Assembly (NCBI GenBank): GCA_014843695.1
Contig: CM026387.1
Span: forward strand, 74,241,791 to 74,305,790
Length of the DNA: 64,000 nt
Direction: 5' to 3'
Source: Archivesica marissinica
Lineage: Eukaryota > Mollusca > Bivalvia > Venerida > Vesicomyidae
The position numbers and the translations under genes were made by a program. Positions 49,301 to 58,300 of this stretch are shown piece by piece (position 1 is the stretch's first letter; each line of letters opens with the position of its first letter). The notes under the pieces were generated by a model. That model was not told the DNA's origin. It saw only the letters and a list, made by a program, of their open reading frames with translations, and did no database searches.

Positions 49301-52300
49301 AGAGATCCTTGGTACCAGTAGGGTAGAGATCCTTAGTACCAGTAGGGTATAGATCCTTGGTACCAGTAGGGTAGAGATCCTTGGTACCAGTAGGGTATAG
49401 ATCATTGGTACCAGTAGGGTAGAGATCCTCAGTACCAGTAGGGTATATATGCTTGGTACCAGTAGGGTAGAGATCCTTGGTACCAGTAGGGTAGAGATCC
49501 TTAGTACCAGTAGGGTATAGATCCTTGGTACCAGTAGGGTATAGATCCTTGGTACCAGTAGGGTCGACATCCTTGGTACCAGTAGGGTAGATATGCCTGG
49601 TACCAGTAGGGTATAGATCCTTGGTACCAGTAGGGTAGATATGCTTGGTACCAGTATGGTATAGATCCTTGGTACCAGTAGGGTAGATATGCTTGGTACC
49701 AGTAGGGTAGAGATCATTGGTACCAGTAGGGTAGAGACCCTTAGTACCAGTAGGGTAGAGATCCTTGGTACCAGTAGGGTAGAGACCCTTAGTACCAGTA
49801 GGGTAGAGATCCTTGGTACTTGTAGAGATCCTTGGTACGGGTAGAGATCCTTGGTACTTGTAGAGATCCTTGGTACCAGTAGGGTAGAGATCCTTGGTAC
49901 GGGTAGAGATCCTTGGTACCAGTAGGGTATTGGAAACTAGCATCAACATGTCACATCTTACCTGACATCCACAATGAAGTATTTGTGTTTCAGAGACTGA
50001 CCATCCAAGCATGAATGGCTATAGTACATATCGTAATGGTTCCACCAATGGGGTGGTTACAAACGGCGTGGCTAAACATTTGCACGAGTCCGTCCAGCGA
50101 TCGCATGATGCCCGGGATCATGAGAAAACAGCAGCTAGAAAGTATGTTGTAGAATACCACATATCTACCCTAATTTTTTATTACTCTTCACTACTACTCA
50201 CCAATAATTTTTCTGTTGTTAAGAACCAAGACCCTGGTCCCTACCTCCAAAGGTCAAGCGTTCGCTTCAGGTGCGAAAGGTCCGGAGTTCGAGCCGTGCT
50301 GGAGCCGTTACGATTGTGCCCTTAGGCAAGGCATTTAAATTCCACATTGCCTCTTCTCTCATATTAATAATGATTTGTAAATATGTTATGCTCTTCAGAA
50401 ATGGAGGAAATAAAAGTATCTATCTATCTCTTCTCTCTCCTTCATGGCGATGGATTCCATCAGGAATGAGGTCTCGAGAGTGATTAATATAAGTTGAAAG
50501 AACTTGTTTCGCAATCAAGCTAAAATAAATTTGTATAACCTAAAGGTCAAGGTCATACTCAGAGGTTAATGGACAACTATTGATATAATGAAGTTGTCAA
50601 CAGCACAAATGTTCACTCTGAGATGATGAGTCTGTAACCATCGTACTACCCATCCCACAAACCCTTTTTTTAAACATCGTCTTCAGGTATACACATACCA
50701 CTTTATTGCTGCCATCCTGTAGGGAGGGGACTTTGTATTGAATGGCAATACAGCATTCAATTTCAATTGTTTGACTGTGGTGTAAAGGGTTAATGCAGCT
50801 CAACTTGATTGACAACAACAACAACACACTCATGTTGATTGTCTGTAACTCGTGAATATCTCGGCTTAAAAATAAACAATCATCTCAAAGCTCAGTCCAT
50901 CCGGAAATGATTCTTCACCAGATTAAATCTAATTTGAAGTCGACTATTTAAACAATTTGTCCAGATATAATTTCACAGACGGATCTGTAGTCCAGTGGTA
51001 ACACGCTGGACTGGTAATCCAGGGATCGCAGGTTCGATCCCCTGTCTGACCATAATAAAATTAACAGTCTTTCAGGTGGGATGTTAAACCGAGGTCTCGT
51101 GTTGGTGCTTTACACCGTGCACGTAAAAGAACCAGAGGAGATTCTGGAATTAGTCTCTGTCTGTATCATTGCACTATCCTCCAAAATCTAAAATAACTAA
51201 TCTCTTCAGGAGGCGTCGCTCATATGGGCAACCGGTAACGACGATAAATAAACGTAAAAACACACACATAATTTCACAGTATTTATTAATACAACAATCC
51301 TGGCAGGGAACTACCAATTGTTGAAAGGTCATATGGGAAAATACAGTTACAAGTTTGATTGAAAAACCAATTTTGCAGATTTTGACCAAACTTAGCCAGA
51401 AGCAGCCTAATATTGAGGTCAGATCATTTAATTATTTTCTGTAAACAGGTCATTAATTTTTGTGTCATTTTCACAATAATGAGGTCAGATCATTTAATTA
51501 TTTTCTGTAAACAGTTCTATAATTTTTGTGTCATTTCACAATAATGAGATAGATCATTTAATTAAGTTCGGTAAAAAGGTCATTAAATTTTTTGTCATTT
51601 TCACTGTGTCCCAGACCGGGGGGGGGGGGGCTGTAACTAATGTTGTTAAAACTTGTGGCCCAACCCATTTGCTTCAACATACCGGTATGTTGACATGCAT
51701 AATTATACAAGTTTGTTCATTTGGTTTGTACATTGTATATATCGAATGAATGCAATGAAATATTATTAATCTAAACTGTCACAGACATTGAATGCTTCTG
51801 AATGCGGTTGTCCGAGTAGCGCAGTGGTTAGCGCGCTTGGTATCGCTTCTCACCAATGCAACCCGGATTCAATCCTTGGACTGGGAAGTATGTGAGATGG
51901 TACGGTGGTCTCCAGATCAAACAGGCGGGTTTTCTCCAGGTACTCCGGTTTCCTCCCACACGAATGACCACATATACACTTTCATCCGCGCCAACGAGAG
52001 TGATTAATATAAGTTTGATCTTGTTTAGCTTGTTTCACAATCATTGTAAAATAAGTAAAGTTTAAAGTTGTTTTTAAAATATGTACAATATTAATTATAT
52101 TTCAGACACAAATTAGAAAAGAAATCTTTACAACCATTAGTTGAAAGTTTAAAGAAGAAAGCGAACGCATATTTTGAGAAGGAACAATATACGAAGGCTA
52201 TTATATTGTACAACCAGGCTATAGCACGAGCGCCACATGCATCCATGCTGTACGGCAACAGAGCAGCAGCCTTCATGAAAAGAAAATGGTTTGTTAGATC

Positions 52301-55300
52301 ATGTTCAGATTAGATTACGTGTAACAAGTTAGTTTACAAAGATCCACTTTATAAGTAGTGGATTGGTGAGTGAAGTGTTCTATGGGCATTCTCTTGGGTT
52401 CCACCTCTGTGTGGTGATGGGCGGATCACTGTACCGGCCCAATCACTGTACTGTCCACATCACTGTACCGGCCCAATCACTGTACTGTCCACATCACTGT
52501 ACCGGCCCAATCACTGTACTGTCCACATCACTGTACCGGCCCAATCACTGTACTGTCCACATCACTGTACCGGCCCAATCACTGTACTGTCCACATCACT
52601 GTACCGGCCCAATCACTGTACTGTCCACATCACGGTTGTCATTCTTACAGCGGTGTTTGGATCTATGCCACTTTTCTCGCTAATCCAATCACTAACTTAT
52701 ATACTGTAATGGTGTAGATATTATGATATAATCCAATTCCTAGAATCCTAGTTATATCTATATATGTATACATTTTTATTTATAATTCCATATATTATTG
52801 TCATGTGTAAATGTTTAAAATTGCATCTGTAATTGTGAAGCGCAATTTTAATTTTTACGCTATATAAATGCTATGTATTTGTATATATCCAAACATGTGA
52901 CAAGTTAGTGTGTATAGAACTGAACATGTGACAAGTTAGTGTGTATGTATCCAAACATGTGACAAGTTAGTGTGTATAGAACTGAACATGTGACAAGTTA
53001 GTGTGTATAGAACTGAACATGTGACATGTTAGTGTGTATAGAACTGAACATGTGACAGTTAGTGTGTATAGAACTGAACATGTGACAAGTTAGTGTGTAT
53101 AGAACTGAACATGTGACAAGTTAGTGTGTATAGAACTGAACATGTGACAAGTTAGTGTGTATAGAACTGAACATGTGACAAGTTAGTGTGTAACAACTGT
53201 GCAGTTAGTGTGTATAGAACTGAACATGTGACAAGTTAGTGTGTATAGAACCAAACATGTGACAAGTTAGTGTGTATAGAACTGAACATGTGACAAGTTA
53301 GTGTGTATAGAACTGAACATGTGACAAGTTAGTGTGTATAGAACCAAACATGTGACAAGTTAGTGTGTATAGAACTGAACATGTGACAAGTTAGTGTGTA
53401 TAGAACTGAACATGTGACAAGTTAGTGTGTATAGAACTGAACATGTGACATGTTAGTGTGTATAGAACTGAACATGTGACATGTTAGTGTGTATAGAACT
53501 GAACATGTGACAAGTTAGTGTGTATAGAACTGAACATGTGACATGTTAGTGTGTATAGAACCAAACATGTGACATGTTAGTGTGTATAGAACTGAACATG
53601 TGACATGTTAGTGTGTATAGAACTGAACATGTGACATGTTAGTGTGTATAGAACCAAACATGTGACATGTTAGTGTGTATAGAACTGAACATGTGACATG
53701 TTAGTGTGTATAGAACTGAACATGTGACATGTTAGTGTGTATAGAACCAAACATGTGACATGTTAGTGTGTATAGAACTGAACATGTGACATGTTAGTGT
53801 GTATAGAACTGAACATGTGACATGTTAGTGTGTATAGAACTGAACATGTGACATGTTAGTGTGTATAGAACTGAACATGTGACATGTTAGTGTGTATAGA
53901 ACTGAACATGTGACATGTTAGTGTGTATAGAACTGAACATGTGACATGTTAGTGTGTATAGAACTGAACATGTGACATGTTAGTGTGTATAGAACTGAAC
54001 ATGTGACATGTTAGTGTGTATAGAACCAAACATGTGACATGTTAGTGTGTATAGAACCAAACATGTGACATGTTAGTGTGTATAGAACTGAACATGTGAC
54101 ATGTTAGTGTGTATAGAACCAAACATGTGACAAGTTAGTGTGTATATAACCAAACATGTGACATGTTAGTGTGTATAGAACCAAACATGTGACATGTTAG
54201 TGTGTATAGAACTGAACATGTGACATGTTAGTGTGTATAGAACCAAACATGTGACATGTTAGTGTGTATAGAACTGAACATGTGACATGTTAGTGTGTAT
54301 AGAACTGAACATGTGACATGTTAGTGTGTATAGAACCAAACATGTGACATGTTAGTGTGTATAGAACCAAACATGTGACATGTTAGTGTGTATAGAACTG
54401 AACATGTGACATGTTAGTGTGTATATATCCAAACATGTGACAAGTTAGTGTGTATAGAACCAAACATGTGACATGTTAGTGTGTATAGAACCAAACATGT
54501 GACAAGTTAGTGTGTATATATCCAAACATGTGACATGTTAGTGTGTATAGAACCAAACATGTGACATGTTAGTGTGTATAGAACTGAACATGTGACATGT
54601 TAGTGTGTATAGAACTGAACATGTGACATGTTAGTGTGTATAGAACCAAACATGTGACAAGTTAGTGTGTATAGAACTGAACATGTGACATGTTAGTGTG
54701 TATAGAACCAAACATGTGACATGTTAGTGTGTATAGAACTGAACATGTGACATGTTAGTGTGTATAGAACTGAACATGTGACATGTTAGTGTGTATAGAA
54801 CCAAACATGTGACATGTTAGTGTGTATAGAACCAAACATGTGACATGTTAGTGTGTATAGAACTGAACATGTGACATGTTAGTGTGTATAGAACTGAACA
54901 TGTGACATGTTAGTGTGTATAGAACCAAACATGTGACATGTTAGTGTGTATAGAACCAAACATGTGACATGTTAGTGTGTATAGAACTGAACATGTGACA
55001 AGTTAGTGTGTATAGAACTGAACATGTGACATGTTAGTGTGTATAGAACTGAACATGTGACAAGTTAGTGTGTATAGAACTGAACATGTGACATGTTAGT
55101 GTGTATAGAACTGAACATGTGACATGTTAGTGTGTATAGAACTGAACATGTGACAAGTTAGTGTGTATAGAACTGAACATGTGACATGTTAGTGTGTATA
55201 GAACTGAACATGTGACATGTTAGTGTGTATAGAACCAAACATGTGACATGTTAGTGTGTATATATCCAAACATGTGACATGTTAGTGTGTATAGAACTGA

Positions 55301-58300
55301 ACATGTGACATGTTAGTGTGTATAGAACTGAACATGTGACAAGTTAGTGTGTATAGAACCAAACATGTGACAAGTTAGTGTGTATAGAACCAAACATGTG
55401 ACATGTTAGTGTGTATAGAACTGAACATGTGACAAGTTAGTGTGTATGTATCCAAACATGTGACATGTTAGTGTGTATAGAACCAAACATGTGACATGTT
55501 AGTGTGTATAGAACTGAACATGTGACATGTTAGTGTGTATAGAACCAAACATGTGACATGTTAGTGTGTATAGAACTGAACATGTGACATGTTAGTGTGT
55601 ATAGAACCAAACATGTGACATGTTAGTGTGTATAGAACTGAACATGTGACATGTTAGTGTGTATAGAACTGAACATGTGACATGTTAGTGTGTATAGAAC
55701 TGAACATGTGACATGTTAGTGTGTATAGAACTGAACATGTGACAAGTTAGTGTGTATAGAACTGAACATGTGACATGTTAGTGTGTATAGAACTGAACAT
55801 GTGACATGTTAGTGTGTATAGAACTGAACATGTGACATGTTAGTGTGTATAGAACTGAACATGTGACATGTTAGTGTGTATAGAACTGAACATGTGACAT
55901 GTTAGTGTGTATAGAACTGAACATGTGACAAGTTAGTGTGTATAGAACCAAACATGTGACAAGTTAGTGTGTATAGAACCAAACATGTGACATGTTAGTG
56001 TGTATAGAACTGAACATGTGACAAGTTAGTGTGTATGTATCCAAACATGTGACATGTTAGTGTGTATAGAACCAAACATGTGACATGTTAGTGTGTATAG
56101 AACTGAACATGTGACAAGTTAGTGTGTATAGAACCAAACATGTGACATGTTAGTGTGTATAGAACTGAACATGTGACAAGTTAGTGTGTATAGAACTGAA
56201 CATGTGACATGTTAGTGTGTATAGAACTGAACATGTGACAAGTTAGTGTGTATAGAACTGAACATGTGACAAGTTAGTGTGTATAGAACTGAACATGTGA
56301 CAAGTTAGTGTGTATAGAACTGAACATGTGACAAGTTAGTGTGTATAGAACTGAACATGTGACATGTTAGTGTGTATAGAACCAAACATGTGACATGTTA
56401 GTGTGTATAGAACTGAACATGTGACATGTTAGTGTGTATAGAACCAAACATGTGACATGTTAGTGTGTATAGAACTGAACATGTGACATGTTAGTGTGTA
56501 TAGAACTGAACATGTGACATGTTAGTGTGTATAGAACTGAACATGTGACATGTTAGTGTGTATAGAACTGAACATGTGACATGTTAGTGTGTATAGAACT
56601 GAACATGTGACAAGTTAGTGTGTATAGAACTGAACATGTGACAAGTTAGTGTGTATAGAACTGAACATGTGACATGTTAGTGTGTATAGAACTGAACATG
56701 TGACAAGTTAGTGTGTATAGAACCAAACATGTGACATGTTAGTGTGTATAGAACTGAACATGTGACATGTTAGTGTGTATAGAACCAAACATGTGACATG
56801 TTAGTGTGTATAGAACTGAACATGTGACATGTTAGTGTGTATAGAACTGAACATGTGACATGTTAGTGTGTATAGAACTGAACATGTGACATGTTAGTGT
56901 GTATAGAACTGAACATGTGACATGTTAGTGTGTATAGAACTGAACATGTGACATGTTAGTGTGTATAGAACTGAACATGTGACATGTTAGTGTGTATAGA
57001 ACTGAACATGTGACAAGTTAGTGTGTATAGAACTGAACATGTGACAAGTTAGTGTGTATAGAACTGAACATGTGACAAGTTAGTGTGTATAGAACTGAAC
57101 ATGTGACATGTTAGTGTGTATAGAACTGAACATGTGACATGTTAGTGTGTATAGAACTGAACATGTGACATGTTAGTGTGTATAGAACTGAACATGTGAC
57201 ATGTTAGTGTGTATAGAACTGAACATGTGACATGTTAGTGTGTATAGAACTGAACATGTGACATGTTAGTGTGTATAGAACTGAACATGTGACATGTTAG
57301 TGTGTATAGAACTGAACATGTGACATGTTAGTGTGTATAGAACCAAACATGTGACATGTTAGTGTGTATAGAACTGAACATGTGACAAGTTAGTGTGTAT
57401 AGAACTGAACATGTGACATGTTAGTGTGTATAGAACCAAACATGTGACATGTTAGTGTGTATAGAACTGAACATGTGACAAGTTAGTGTGTATAGAACTG
57501 AACATGTGACATGTTAGTGTGTATAGAACTGAACATGTGACATGTTAGTGTGTATAGAACTGAACATGTGACATGTTAGTGTGTATAGAACTGAACATGT
57601 GACATGTTAGTGTGTATAGAACTGAACATGTGACATGTTAGTGTGTATAGAACTGAACATGTGACATGTTAGTGTGTATAGAACTGAACATGTGACATGT
57701 TAGTGTGTATAGAACCAAACATGTGACATGTTAGTGTGTATAGAACTGAACATGTGACATGTTAGTGTGTATAGAACTGAACATGTGACATGTTAGTGTG
57801 TATAGAACCAAACATGTGACATGTTAGTGTGTATAGAACTGAACATGTGACATGTTAGTGTGTATAGAACTGAACATGTGACATGTTAGTGTGTATAGAA
57901 CTGAACATGTGACATGTTAGTGTGTATAGAACCAAACATGTGACATGTTAGTGTGTATAGAACTGAACATGTGACATGTTAGTGTGTATAGAACTGAACA
58001 TGTGACATGTTAGTGTGTATAGAACTGAACATGTGACATGTTAGTGTGTATAGAACTGAACATGTGACATGTTAGTGTGTATAGAACCAAACATGTGACA
58101 TGTTAGTGTGTATAGAACTGAACATGTGACATGTTAGTGTGTATAGAACTGAACATGTGACATGTTAGTGTGTATAGAACTGAACATGTGACATGTTAGT
58201 GTGTATAGAACTGAACATGTGACATGTTAGTGTGTATAGAACCAAACATGTGACATGTTAGTGTGTATAGAACTGAACATGTGACATGTTAGTGTGTATA

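Noticed and set aside
45969..50012. A 1347-codon open frame and several 500-680-codon frames in the 24-bp array
   Set aside because: The unit is 24 bases, so a stop-free unit stays open in any number of copies. The frames switch motif register (LLVPRIYT versus YPTGTKDL), lie antisense in a WDTC1 intron and show no gene structure.
50980..51045. Functional tRNA gene (apparent GGT anticodon)
   Set aside because: A and B boxes and an anticodon-like arm are present, but the sequence runs on into a repeated SINE body, there is no proper acceptor-stem partner, and several copies exist nearby.
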